The position numbers and the translations under genes are program-made. 64,000 bases of DNA from Teichococcus aestuarii (lineage in GTDB: Bacteria > Pseudomonadota > Alphaproteobacteria > Acetobacterales > Acetobacteraceae): contig NZ_PDOA01000013.1 in NCBI RefSeq assembly GCF_003116135.1, forward strand, positions 40,058 to 104,057. Reading direction: 5' to 3'. Below, piece by piece: positions 12,611 through 21,122 of this stretch (position 1 is the first letter of the stretch; every line of letters starts with the position of its first letter). The notes beneath the pieces are model-generated. The model was not told where the DNA came from, made no database searches, and saw only the letters and a list, made by a program, of their open reading frames with translations.

Positions 12611-13327
12611 GTGAGCGACGCCCTCTCCCCCCCGCGCGGGCGTGGCGACGCCGAGCGGCTGCGCCACAGCCTCGCCCAGGCGCTGCAGGCCGGCCGCTGG
12701 CAGCCGGGCGAGAAGCTGCCCACCGAGCGGGCGCTCGGCACGCAGTACGGCATGGCGCGGAACACGGTGCGCCGCGCGCTGGACGCGCTGGAGGCGGAGG
12801 GGCTGATCCACCGCCATGTCGGCCGCGGCACCTTCCGCACCGGGGCGGCGGCGGAGACGGCGCCGGCCTGCCCGCCGCTGCCGCTGGAGCAGGCGGAGGC
12901 CTTCGGCCCGGCCGAGGTGGTGGAATGCCGCCTGGCCTTCGAGCCGGAGCTGGTGGCGATGGCGGTGGCCCGCGCCAGCCCGGCCGACCTCGCGCGGATG
13001 GAGGCGTGCTGGCAGCAGGCCGAGGCCGCCGCCGACCTCGCCGCCTTCGAGCACTGGGACGGCGCGCTGCACGACGCCATCGCCGTGGCCACGCACAACC
13101 GCGCGGCGATGGCCCTTTCCCGCTCTCTGGCGCGGGTGCGGCTGCAGGCCGAATGGGGGGCGCTGAAGGCGCGCGGCGCGACCCCCGCCCGCCGCGCCGC
13201 GCTGCAACGGCAGCACCGCGCCATCATCGACGCGCTGCGCCAGCGCGACCGCGCCGCCGCCCGCGGCGCCATGCGCGCGCACATCCTCTACGTGCAGCGC
13301 TACATGTTCGAGGAGGAGGAGGGCTGA
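12611..13327 (+). CDS. GntR-family transcriptional regulator, FadR (FCD) subfamily
   Basis: The 238-residue protein starts at a GTG 11 codons ahead of the DNA-binding domain. A winged helix-turn-helix fills about residues 12-78 (GEKLPTERALGTQYGMARNT, then LEAEGLIHRHVGRGTFRTG), followed by an all-helical FCD ligand-binding domain with the spaced acidic and histidine residues that usually bind a metal and a carboxylate effector. It is divergent from the FAH-family hydrolase and its Bug protein and probably represses them until their substrate is present. The intergenic AT-rich repeats are the likely operator. An inverted repeat overlaps its stop codon. Confidence 0.85.
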   Translation: MSDALSPPRGRGDAERLRHSLAQALQAGRWQPGEKLPTERALGTQYGMARNTVRRALDALEAEGLIHRHVGRGTFRTGAAAETAPACPPLPLEQAEAFGPAEVVECRLAFEPELVAMAVARASPADLARMEACWQQAEAAADLAAFEHWDGALHDAIAVATHNRAAMALSRSLARVRLQAEWGALKARGATPARRAALQRQHRAIIDALRQRDRAAARGAMRAHILYVQRYMFEEEEG

Positions 13328-13339
13328 GCGCAGTGCCGC

Positions 13340-13450
13340 TCAGTCGTCATCCCCGCCGCCGCCACGGGTCTCCGGTATCGCGAACAGCACCAGCAGGAAG
13401 GCCGGCAGCCCCGTGGCGCCCAGCCCCGCGAAGGCGATTCCGCCGCCGAG
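13340..13450 (-). pseudogene. Remnant of a membrane transporter C-terminus
   Basis: In one minus-strand frame a 36-codon stretch reads like the last helix and tail of a transporter (GIAFAGLGATGLPAFLLVLF, then AIPETRGGGGDDD and stop). A stop codon lies directly upstream in the same frame, and no start is possible. The hydrophobic helix followed by a short acidic tail resembles major-facilitator or AmpG-type C-termini, but the match is only by eye. It lies between a GntR gene and the RND pump and is probably what is left of a deleted gene. Confidence 0.3.
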
Positions 13451-13460
13451 TCAGGAGGCC

Positions 13461-13491
13461 CCCGGGGCGGCCCGTCACGGGCCGTCCCGGG
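13461..13491 (-). terminator. Long GC-rich hairpin after the RND permease gene
   Basis: A 14-bp stem with a 3-base TCA loop and only one G-T wobble (arms 13461-13474 and 13478-13491) lies about ten bases past the stop codon of the RND permease on the minus strand. No T-run follows it. Stability and position suggest a terminator or 3' end stabiliser. Confidence 0.5.
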
Positions 13492-13502
13492 GCGTGGCAA
13501 GG

Positions 13503-16500
13503 CTAGCCGGCCGCCCCCGCCGGCGCCGCGGCGCGGCGCTGCCGCGAGGCCATGGCGCGCGCCACCACGTAGAAGAGCGGCGTGAACACCAGGCCGAAGA
13601 CCGTCACCCCCAGCATGCCGGCGAAGACGGCGGTGCCCAGGCTCTGGCGCATCTCGGCGCCCGCGCCGGTGGCCACCGCCAGCGGCAGCACGCCCAGGAT
13701 GAAGGCGAGCGAGGTCATCAGGATCGGCCGCAGGCGGGTGCGGGCGGCGGCCTCGGCGGCCTGCCAGCGGGTCATGCCCTCCGCCTCCGACGCGCGGGCG
13801 AACTCGACGATCAGGATGGCGTTCTTGGCGGCGAGGCCCACCAGCACCACCAGCCCCACCTGCACCAGCACGTTGTTGTCGAGCCCGCGCCAGACCACGC
13901 CGGCCAGCGCCGCCAGCACCGACATGGGCGCGATCAGCACCACCGCCAGCGGCAGCAGCCAGCTCTCATACATCGCCGCCAGCAGCAGGAAGACGAACAC
14001 CACGGCCAGGCCGAAGGCGATCGGCGCCGTGTCGCCCTGCGTGGTCTCCTGCAGCGCGATCTCGGTCCATTCGAAGCCGAAGCCCTCGGGCAGCTCGCTG
14101 GCCAGCACCGCCTCCATGGCGGCGATGGCCTGGCCGGTGGAGATGCCGGGCTTCGCCGCGCCCTGGATCTCGGCCGCCGGGTAGAGGTTGTAGCGCGGCA
14201 CGCGGTAGGGCGCCGTGTCGTCGGCGAAGCTGGCGAGCGCGCCGATCGGTACCATCTGGCCGTCATCGTTGCGGGTGCGCAGCAGCGCCACGTCGCGTGG
14301 CGTCAGGCGCTGCGCCTCCTCCGCCTGGGCGGTGACGCGGTAGGTGCGGCCGAGGATGTTGAAGTCGTTGACGAAGGAGGAGCCGAGATAAACCGAGAGC
14401 GTCTCCGCCACGCGGGAGACCGGCACACCCAGCATCTCCGCCTTGCTGCGGTCCACCTCGGTGCGCAGCGTCGGCGTCGCGGTGTTGAACAGGGTGAAGG
14501 CCATGGCGATCTCGGGCCGCTGGAAGGCGGCGCCGACGATGCGGTTGGTGGCCTGCTCCAGCGCGCGCGGCCCCTGCCCGGTGCGGTCCTGCACATAGAG
14601 CTTGAAGCCGCCGCCGGTGCCGATGCCGGGCACCGAGGGGGGCGGGATGACCAGGGCCATCGCCTCGCGCTCCTGCCCGAGGCGCGCCTGCACCTCGCCC
14701 AGGATGGCGCCGTAGGAGAGGCCCTGCGCGATGCGCTCCTCGAAGGGCTCAAGCGTGATGAAGATGACGCCGCTGTTCGGCGCGTTGGTGAAGGTGGCGC
14801 CGTCGAAGCCGACGAAGGCGACCGCGCCCTCGACGCCCGGGATCTTCAGCACGGTGTCCGAGGCGCGGCGCACCACGGCATCCGTGCGCGCAAGGGCGGC
14901 GCCGGGGGGAAGCTGGAAGGCGGCGATGAGGTAGCCGCGGTCCAGCGGCGGGATCAGGCCCGTGGGGGTGGTGCGCACGGTCTGCCCGGTGGCCAGCAGC
15001 AGCCCGGCATAGAGCACCAGCAGCAGCGCCGAGAAGCGCAGCAGCCGGCGGGTGAGGTTGCCGTAGCCGAGCGAGAGCGCGTCGAACATCCGGTTGAAGC
15101 CGCGGAAGAACAGCCCGACGGGCGCCGCCGCCCAGCGGCGCCAGCCCGTCGGGGCGGCGCCATGCGCGTGTGGCCGCAGCAGCAGCGCCGCCAGGGCGGG
15201 CGAGAGGGTGAGCGAGACCAGCGCCGAGATCAGCGTGGCCACCGCGATGGTGACGGCGAATTGCTGGTAGAAGGCGCCGGCGATGCCGGAGATGAAGGCC
15301 GTGGGCACGAACACCGCGCAGAGCACCAGCGCGATGGCGAGCAGCGCGAAGCCTACCTCGTCCATGGTGCGCTCGGCGGCCGCGCGCGGCTGCATGCCGT
15401 CCGTCAGGTGGCGCTCGACATTCTCGACCACGACGATGGCGTCGTCGACGACGATGCCGATGGCCAGGATCAGGCCAAACATCGACAGCGTGTTGAGCGA
15501 GAGCCCCAGCGCTGACATCGCCGCGAAGGTGCCGATGATGGAGACCGGAATGGCCAGCAGCGGGATGACCGCCGCGCGCCAGGATTGCAGGAACAGGATG
15601 ACGACGACCACGACCAGCAGCACCGCCTCGGCGAAGGTGTGCAGCACCGCCTCCATCGACTGCGCGATGAAGCGGGTGGTGTCGTAGACGATGCTGTAGG
15701 TCAGGCCGGGGGGGAAGGAGCGGGAGAGCTCCTCCATCGTGGCGCGCACCGCCTCGGCCGTGGCCAGGGCGTTGGAGCCGGGGCGCTGGAACAGCGGGAT
15801 GGCGGTGGCCGTCTGGTTGTTCAGGTAGGCGTTGACCGTGTAGTCCTGGCTGCCCAGCTCGACGCGGGCGATGTCGCGCAGCCGCACGGGCGCGCCGCCC
15901 TGGCCGGTGGCCACCACCGTGCCGGCGAACTCCTCGGGGGAGGTGAGGCGGCCCAGCGCCTGCACGTTCACCTGGAAGGCCTGGCCCTGCGCTGCGCCCG
16001 TGGGCGGCTGGTTCAGCCCGCCGGCGGCCACCTGCATGTTGGCGCGGCGCAGGGCCTCCACCACCTCGCCCGGCGTCAGGCCGCGCGCGGCGACGCGCGC
16101 CGGGTCGAGCCAGATGCGCATGGCGTAGTCGCGCGCGCCGAAGATCTGCACGTCGCCGATGCCCTCCAGCCGGGCCAGCCGGTCGCGCACGTTCAGCGTG
16201 GCGTAGTTGGAGACGTATTGCTGGTCGCGCGAGCCGTCGGGCGAGAGCATGTGCACGACCATCAGCAGGTCGGGCGAGGCCTTGCGCACCTGCAGGCCGA
16301 GGCGGCGCACCTCCTCGGGCAGTCGTGGCTCGGCGACCGCGACGCGGTTCTGCACCAGCACCTGGGCGGCGTCCACGTCGACCCCCTGGCGGAACACCAC
16401 CGTCACCGTCAGCCGCCCGTCGCCGGTCGATTGCGAGGAGAGGTAGAGCATGCCGTCGGTGCCGTTGATCTCCTGCTCCAGCGGCGTGGCCACCGTGGCG

Positions 16501-16679
16501 GCGATGACCTCGGCCGAGGCGCCGGGATAGTTGGCGGTGACCGTCACCGTGGGCGGCGCGATCTCGGGATATTCGCTGATCGGCAGGCGGAAGGCGGCGA
16601 TGGCCCCGATCAGCGTGATGGCGATCGAGATCACCGCGGCGAAGACCGGCCGCGCGATGAAGAAGCGGGCGAAGCGCAT
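13503..16679 (-). CDS. RND multidrug efflux pump permease, HAE1/AcrB type
   Basis: A 1058-residue inner-membrane proton/drug antiporter of the hydrophobe/amphiphile efflux family. The N-terminus MRFARFFIARPVFAAVISI is the classic first helix of AcrB-type pumps. The proton-relay region in helix 4 is visible as GLILAIGIVVDDAIVVVENV, with two adjacent aspartates, and a later FARASEAEGM segment belongs to helix 10-11. Length, twelve helices and two large periplasmic loops match the family. The start ATG was chosen over an extension 24 codons upstream because the extension runs into a hairpin-rich repeat. Its adaptor is the upstream gene; no outer-membrane channel gene is nearby. Substrate range is unknown. 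Confidence 0.93.
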   Translation of the reverse strand: MRFARFFIARPVFAAVISIAITLIGAIAAFRLPISEYPEIAPPTVTVTANYPGASAEVIAATVATPLEQEINGTDGMLYLSSQSTGDGRLTVTVVFRQGVDVDAAQVLVQNRVAVAEPRLPEEVRRLGLQVRKASPDLLMVVHMLSPDGSRDQQYVSNYATLNVRDRLARLEGIGDVQIFGARDYAMRIWLDPARVAARGLTPGEVVEALRRANMQVAAGGLNQPPTGAAQGQAFQVNVQALGRLTSPEEFAGTVVATGQGGAPVRLRDIARVELGSQDYTVNAYLNNQTATAIPLFQRPGSNALATAEAVRATMEELSRSFPPGLTYSIVYDTTRFIAQSMEAVLHTFAEAVLLVVVVVILFLQSWRAAVIPLLAIPVSIIGTFAAMSALGLSLNTLSMFGLILAIGIVVDDAIVVVENVERHLTDGMQPRAAAERTMDEVGFALLAIALVLCAVFVPTAFISGIAGAFYQQFAVTIAVATLISALVSLTLSPALAALLLRPHAHGAAPTGWRRWAAAPVGLFFRGFNRMFDALSLGYGNLTRRLLRFSALLLVLYAGLLLATGQTVRTTPTGLIPPLDRGYLIAAFQLPPGAALARTDAVVRRASDTVLKIPGVEGAVAFVGFDGATFTNAPNSGVIFITLEPFEERIAQGLSYGAILGEVQARLGQEREAMALVIPPPSVPGIGTGGGFKLYVQDRTGQGPRALEQATNRIVGAAFQRPEIAMAFTLFNTATPTLRTEVDRSKAEMLGVPVSRVAETLSVYLGSSFVNDFNILGRTYRVTAQAEEAQRLTPRDVALLRTRNDDGQMVPIGALASFADDTAPYRVPRYNLYPAAEIQGAAKPGISTGQAIAAMEAVLASELPEGFGFEWTEIALQETTQGDTAPIAFGLAVVFVFLLLAAMYESWLLPLAVVLIAPMSVLAALAGVVWRGLDNNVLVQVGLVVLVGLAAKNAILIVEFARASEAEGMTRWQAAEAAARTRLRPILMTSLAFILGVLPLAVATGAGAEMRQSLGTAVFAGMLGVTVFGLVFTPLFYVVARAMASRQRRAAAPAGAAG

Positions 16680-16730
16680 GGGGAATGTCCCAAACGAGGA
16701 ATGGGGAAGGGCAGGGAGAAGGAATTCCCC

Positions 16731-16851
16731 GTGCGGGGCAGTGCCCCGCACCCCCTTCTTTTTTCTGTCAGGGCCGGCCTCCGTTGTCGGCCGGCGGCAG
16801 CCTGTCAGAAAAAAGAAGAGGGGGGCCGGGGGGAGAATTCATTCTCCCCCC
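16731..16851. repeat. Cluster of three adjacent hairpins (REP-like) between pump genes
   Basis: Three inverted repeats lie back to back: a perfect 10-bp palindrome with one central base (16731-16751, GTGCGGGGCA arms); a larger structure whose arms TTCTTTTTTCTGTCAGG (16756-16772) and its complement (16801-16817) differ at one position and enclose GGCCGGC palindromes; and a perfect 11-bp stem with a 2-base centre (16828-16851, GGGGGGAGAAT arms). The element separates the adaptor and permease genes of one operon and does not encode protein. It resembles repetitive extragenic palindromes that recur in some proteobacterial genomes, but no second copy is in this window. Confidence 0.6.
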
Positions 16852-16858
16852 GTCTTGG

Positions 16859-17974
16859 CTACCGTGCGGCCAGCCGAGCCGGTGCCACCTCCGCCGTGAC
16901 CCTCGCCCCCGGCCGCGCCAGATGCTGCCCGGCGACGATCACCCGGTCCTCGGGCGAGAGGCCCTGGCGCACCACGCGCAGCCCGTCCACCACCGGCCCC
17001 AGCGTCACCGGCCGCGCCTGCACCGTGCCGTCCTGCGCCACGGTCAGCACCATGCGGCTGGCCTGGTCGGCGGCGATGGCGGCATCCGGGATCAGCAGCA
17101 CCTCGCCCTCGCCGGCGCGCAGCCGCAGCCGGGCGAACAGGCCGGGCGCCAGCAGCAGGTCCGCGTTGGCGAGCTGGGCGCGGGCGCGCAGCGTGCCGGA
17201 GCGGCCTTCCAGCGCGCTGTCGATGAAGTCGAGCCTGCCTTCGCGCGCCCAGCCCGTCTCGTCGGCCAGCCGCAGCTGCACGGCGGGGCTGGCGCCCGGG
17301 CGCGTGACGCCCTGGCGCGCCAGCCGCAGGTAGTCGGCCTCGCTCATGTCGAACACGGCGTAGATGGGGTCGAGCGTCAGGATGGTGGTCAGCAGCGTGC
17401 CGCCGGCCTGCACGAGGTTGCCGGCATCCACGCGGCGGTCGGAGGCGCGGCCGGGCTGGGGGGCGCGCACCTCCGTCCAGCTCAGTTCCAGCTCGGCCTG
17501 CCGCAGCTGCGCCTGGGCGGCGGCGAGTTGCCCCTCGGCCTCGCGCTGGGCGGCGCGGCGGGTGTCGAGCTGCGCCTGCGGGGCGATGCGGTCGCGCACC
17601 AGCGGCGCCGTGCGGTCGATGTCCTGCCGCGCCAGGTCGAGCTTCGCCTGGGCGCGGGCGATCTCGGCCCGCGCCGCCTCGACGGCGATGGCGAAGGGCC
17701 GCTGGTCGATGGTGAACAGCAGGTCCCCCTCGCGGACGACCTGCCCATCGCGGAAATGCACCTTCTGCACCTGGCCCGAGATGCGCGGGCGCAGCTCGAC
17801 GCGGGCCGAGGGCTCGAGCCGGGCGATGTGCTCGTCCCATTCGGTGACCTGGCGGCGGAGCGGCTCGGCGACGGTGACCGCGGGCGGGGCGGGCTGGGCG
17901 GCGGCCGCCAGCGGCAGGGCAAGCGCCAGAAGGCCCAGAGCCAGGGGATTGATCTTGCGGAAGGGGGAGGGCAT
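16859..17974 (-). CDS. RND efflux periplasmic adaptor (membrane fusion protein)
   Basis: The 371-residue adaptor has a signal peptide (ending ALPLAAAAQPAPP, with no lipobox cysteine) and the standard order of an RND membrane fusion protein: lipoyl half-motif VELRPRISGQVQKVHFRDGQ, an alpha-helical hairpin rich in A, Q, L and E (about residues 95-165), second lipoyl half, then beta-barrel and membrane-proximal domains (LRARAQLANADLLLAPGLFA and IPDAAIAADQ). It couples the permease encoded downstream to an outer-membrane channel. Divergent from a TetR regulator with a long palindromic operator between them, so it is probably derepressed by toxic compounds. Confidence 0.92.
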   Translation of the reverse strand: MPSPFRKINPLALGLLALALPLAAAAQPAPPAVTVAEPLRRQVTEWDEHIARLEPSARVELRPRISGQVQKVHFRDGQVVREGDLLFTIDQRPFAIAVEAARAEIARAQAKLDLARQDIDRTAPLVRDRIAPQAQLDTRRAAQREAEGQLAAAQAQLRQAELELSWTEVRAPQPGRASDRRVDAGNLVQAGGTLLTTILTLDPIYAVFDMSEADYLRLARQGVTRPGASPAVQLRLADETGWAREGRLDFIDSALEGRSGTLRARAQLANADLLLAPGLFARLRLRAGEGEVLLIPDAAIAADQASRMVLTVAQDGTVQARPVTLGPVVDGLRVVRQGLSPEDRVIVAGQHLARPGARVTAEVAPARLAAR

Positions 17975-17994
17975 CGCCTATCTCCTGTGTCGGG

Positions 17995-18041
17995 TGATAC
18001 CGACCGGTTCGTCACGTATTGATACGAACCGGTCAGTATCA
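17995..18041. promoter_or_regulatory. Long palindromic operator between the RND operon and tetR
   Basis: Two 18-base arms (17995-18012 and 18024-18041) form an inverted repeat with a single mismatch; the inner 11 bases GACCGGTTCGT / ACGAACCGGTC are perfect. The 11-base spacer contains part of a second, offset palindrome (CGTAT-TG-ATACG, 18015-18026). This is the size and symmetry expected for a TetR-family operator binding two dimers, placed where it would cover both divergent promoters. Confidence 0.75.
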
Positions 18042-18119
18042 TTGCAAGGGGGCATGCAAAGATGCTTTGCCCCGGGCGTTCTTCCCTCCGGTGGTGGGAA
18101 TGGCGGCAAGGAGGTATCG

Positions 18120-18743
18120 GTGAGCGATTCGGCGACGACCAAGACCTGCGGTCTGCGCGATCCGCGCCCGGCGGCGAAGCGCGTGCTGGAGGCGGCGAAG
18201 GACCTGTTCTACCGGCAGGGAATCCGCGCCACGGGGGTGGAGGAGGTGTGCCGCGTCGCCGGCACCACCAAGATGAGCCTCTACCGCGCCTTCCCCTCGA
18301 AGGACGCGCTGGTCGAGGCGATCCTGCACGAGGATTGCGCCGCCGAGGAGCTGTGGTACGGCCCCGTGCTGCGCGGCGAGATGCCGGCGCCGGAGCGGCC
18401 GATGGCCTTCCTGCGCGCCGCCGCCGCCGCCCTGCGCAGCCCGGGCTTCCGCGGCTGCCCGATGGCGCTGGCGATCGTCGAGTTCCCCGATGCCTGCCAC
18501 CCCGCCCGCAAGGTGGCCGACGCCCGCAAGCACACCATGCGCCAACTGCTGCGCGATCTCTGCGCCGGGGCCGGTGCCGCCGACCCGGCGGCGCTGGGGG
18601 ATTCCATGCTGCTGCTGGTGGAGGGCGCCTTCGCCGCCGTTCCCTATCTGGGTGGCGAGGCGGCGGCACGGGCGCTGGAGCAGACGGGCGAGACGGTGCT
18701 GGCGGCCGGGCTGCCACAGGCGGCGGCCGCAGCGTCGGGTTGA
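18120..18743 (+). CDS. TetR-family transcriptional regulator
   Basis: The 207-residue regulator starts at a GTG placed five bases after a strong AAGGAGG ribosome binding site; the frame is open further upstream but has no signal there. The N-terminal helix-turn-helix is clear (AAKDLFYRQGIRATGVEEVC and TKMSLYRAFPSKDALVEAIL), with the usual tyrosine and phenylalanine of the recognition helix. The C-terminal part is alpha-helical and variable, as in the family, with a GCPMALAIVEFPD segment. It is divergent from the RND pump and most likely represses it through the long palindrome between them. Confidence 0.9.
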   Translation: MSDSATTKTCGLRDPRPAAKRVLEAAKDLFYRQGIRATGVEEVCRVAGTTKMSLYRAFPSKDALVEAILHEDCAAEELWYGPVLRGEMPAPERPMAFLRAAAAALRSPGFRGCPMALAIVEFPDACHPARKVADARKHTMRQLLRDLCAGAGAADPAALGDSMLLLVEGAFAAVPYLGGEAAARALEQTGETVLAAGLPQAAAAASG

Positions 18744-18797
18744 GCGGGCCCGCCCCGCCACGCCCGCACGGCCCCGGCGCGGCCGGCCGGCCTCTCC

Positions 18798-19778
18798 TCA
18801 GTCGAGGGTGATGCCGAGGTCGCGGATCAGCGGCACCCAGCTGTCCCGCTCGGCGGCCCAGAGGGCGCGGAACGCCGCCGCGTCGCCCGGCAGCGGCTCC
18901 AGCCCGATGCCGCGCAGCCGGCTCTGCACCGCCTCCTCGCGCAGCGCGGCATCCAGCGCGGCGGCCAGGCGCTCCACCACCGCATCCGGCGTGCGCGCCG
19001 GCACCACCATCCCCTGCCAGGCGGCGGCCTGGAAGCCGCGCAGCCCGAGCGCCTCGGCCACGGTGGGCACGCCCGGCAGGTCCGGGTGCCGCTCCGCGCC
19101 GCACACGGCCAGCGGCCGGGCGCCCTTGCCGCGCAGGAAGTCGCCGCCGGAGGGAAGATCCAGGACCGAGGCCTCGAAACGCCCGGCCAGCAGGTCGTTC
19201 ATGGCCGGGGCGAGCCCGCGATAGGGGATGTGCGTCAGCGTGATGCCGGTCTCCCGCGCCAGCCGGGCCATGGTCAGGTGGTGCGGCGAGCCGATGCCGG
19301 GTGAGCCGTAGTCGATGCCGCCCGGGTCGCGCCGTGCCGCCTCGACCAGCGCGGGGGCATCGCGCAGGCGGCTGTCCTGCTTCACCGCCAGCACGAGGGG
19401 GAAGCGCGCCATCAGCCCGACAGGGCGGAAATCCTTTTCCGGATCGTAGGGCAGGCGGCTAAACAGAGCGGGGTTGAAGACCAGCGTGCCATTGTCGGCG
19501 CTGAACAGGGTCAGGCCGTCCGGCGCCGCCTTGGCCGCGGCGTCGGCCCCGATATTGGTGGCGGCGCCGGGCCGGTTGTCGATCACCACGGGCTGGCCGA
19601 GCGCGCGGGAGAGGGCGGCGCCCAGCACCCGGGCCAGTGTGTCCGTGCCGCCGCCGGCGGGGTAGGCGACGATCCACCGCAGCGGCGCCGCCGGCCAGGC
19701 GGGCTGCGCGCCGGCAGCGCGGGCGAAGGGCAGCAGGCCCAGGGAAAGGCCCAGGCGGCGGCGGGTGAGCGAAGGCAT
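18798..19778 (-). CDS. Bug-family (TctC-like) periplasmic solute-binding protein
   Basis: A 326-residue Bug protein with a signal peptide (MPSLTRRRLGLSLGLLPFARAAGA) and the motifs WIVAYPAGGGTDTLARVLG, VIDNRPGAATNIGADAAAKA and DYGSPGIGSPHHLTMARLA. It lies 33 bases downstream of fahA in the same direction and so belongs to the end of the hmgA-fahA transcription unit. It may bind an aromatic acid that feeds tyrosine or homogentisate breakdown, but no cognate TctA/TctB genes are visible. Ligand unknown. Confidence 0.85.
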   Translation of the reverse strand: MPSLTRRRLGLSLGLLPFARAAGAQPAWPAAPLRWIVAYPAGGGTDTLARVLGAALSRALGQPVVIDNRPGAATNIGADAAAKAAPDGLTLFSADNGTLVFNPALFSRLPYDPEKDFRPVGLMARFPLVLAVKQDSRLRDAPALVEAARRDPGGIDYGSPGIGSPHHLTMARLARETGITLTHIPYRGLAPAMNDLLAGRFEASVLDLPSGGDFLRGKGARPLAVCGAERHPDLPGVPTVAEALGLRGFQAAAWQGMVVPARTPDAVVERLAAALDAALREEAVQSRLRGIGLEPLPGDAAAFRALWAAERDSWVPLIRDLGITLD

Positions 19779-19811
19779 GGGCGTTTCCTCTGGAATTGTT
19801 GCTGCTTGTGG

Positions 19812-21122
19812 TCAGGCGGGCAGGATGCGGGCGCGGCACTCCCCGAAGCCGATCGGCGCGGCGCCGGCGCGGCAGGCACGGGCCCGCAGGATGATCTCGT
19901 CGCCATCCTCCAGGAAGCGGCGCGTCTCGCCGCCGGGCAGCGCCACCGGAACCCGCCCGCCCTGCGTGCTCTCCAGCAGGCTGCCGAGGCCCTCCGCCTC
20001 CGGCGCTGAGAGGGTGCCGGTGCCGAGCAGGTCGCCCGGGTTCAGGTTGCAGCCATTGCTGGTATGGTGCGCCAGCATCTGCGCCACGGTCCAGTACATG
20101 TGCCGGCTGCCGGAGCGGGCGAGGCGGTGCGGCGGCAAGCCCTGCTCCCGCATCCGCGGCGTCAGGATCAGCACCTCCAGCGCGATGTCGAGGGCGCCGC
20201 CCGCCTGGTCCGCCGCGTCCAGCAGATGCGGCAGGGGGGCGGGGTCGCCCTCCGGGCGCGGCGGCTGCGACATGCGGAACGGCGCCAGCGCCTCCGGCGT
20301 CACCACCCAGGCGGAGATGGTGGTGCCGAAGCTCTTCGCCAGGAAGGGGCCGAGCGGCTGGTACTCCCAGGCCTGGATGTCGCGCGCCGACCAGTCGTTC
20401 AGCAGGCAGAAGCCGGCAATGTGGGCGCCGGCCCCGGAGACCGGCACCGGCGCGCCAAGCTCGTTGCCGGGGCCGACCCAGACGCCGAGCTCCAGCTCGT
20501 AGTCCAGCCGCTCGCACGGGGCGAAGCGGGGCGCGGCGGCGTCGGGCGCCTTCAGCTGGCCGCGCGGCCGCCGCACATCGGTGCCGGAGACGCGCACGGA
20601 GGAGGCGCGGCCGTGATAGCCGATCGGCACGTGGCGGTAGTTCGGCAGCAGCGGATTGTCGGGCCGGAAGACGCGCCCGACATTGGTGGCGTGGTGGATG
20701 CCGACATAGAAATCCGTGTAGTCGCCGATGCGCGCCGGCAGGTGCAGGGTGCAGTCCGCGGCATCGTGCAGGCAGGGCGCGGCGCGGGGCTGGTCGGCGC
20801 TGCCGGCGGCGAGGATCGCCGAGAGCCGCTGGCGCAGCGCCCGGCGCGGGCCGGCGCCGAGGGCGAGGAAGCCGTTCAGCGGCGCCGTGGCGGCGGCCGC
20901 GGCGGCGTCGCGCAGGGCGCCCTCGAATAGCCCGGCGCGCAGCGCGGCCGCGAGGTCCAGGATATGGCGGCCGATGGCGACGCCGCCGCGCGGCGCCGCT
21001 TCCCCTGGCGGCGCGAAGACGCCGAAGGGGAGGTTCTGGATCGGGAAATCGGCATGGCCGTCGGCGCCCGGCACCCAGCTGCGCAGCGCCGGGTCGTGCG
21101 TGGCATCGAGCGTCGCCGTCAC
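19812..21122 (-). CDS. fahA: Fumarylacetoacetase
   Basis: This 436-residue enzyme hydrolyses 4-fumarylacetoacetate to fumarate and acetoacetate, the last step of tyrosine degradation. The metal-binding and catalytic residues of the family can be seen: the aspartate in [18 protein letters not shown], the two glutamates in [12 protein letters not shown], and the aspartate and lysine in [21 protein letters not shown] conserved GTISAWVV-like block ([13 protein letters not shown]) and [12 protein letters not shown] follow. Translation starts at a GTG overlapping the hmgA stop codon. The N-terminal SH3-like domain is present, giving the length expected for true fumarylacetoacetases and separating it from the shorter FAH-family gene at 11603. 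Confidence 0.94.
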   Translation of the reverse strand: MTATLDATHDPALRSWVPGADGHADFPIQNLPFGVFAPPGEAAPRGGVAIGRHILDLAAALRAGLFEGALRDAAAAAATAPLNGFLALGAGPRRALRQRLSAILAAGSADQPRAAPCLHDAADCTLHLPARIGDYTDFYVGIHHATNVGRVFRPDNPLLPNYRHVPIGYHGRASSVRVSGTDVRRPRGQLKAPDAAAPRFAPCERLDYELELGVWVGPGNELGAPVPVSGAGAHIAGFCLLNDWSARDIQAWEYQPLGPFLAKSFGTTISAWVVTPEALAPFRMSQPPRPEGDPAPLPHLLDAADQAGGALDIALEVLILTPRMREQGLPPHRLARSGSRHMYWTVAQMLAHHTSNGCNLNPGDLLGTGTLSAPEAEGLGSLLESTQGGRVPVALPGGETRRFLEDGDEIILRARACRAGAAPIGFGECRARILPA

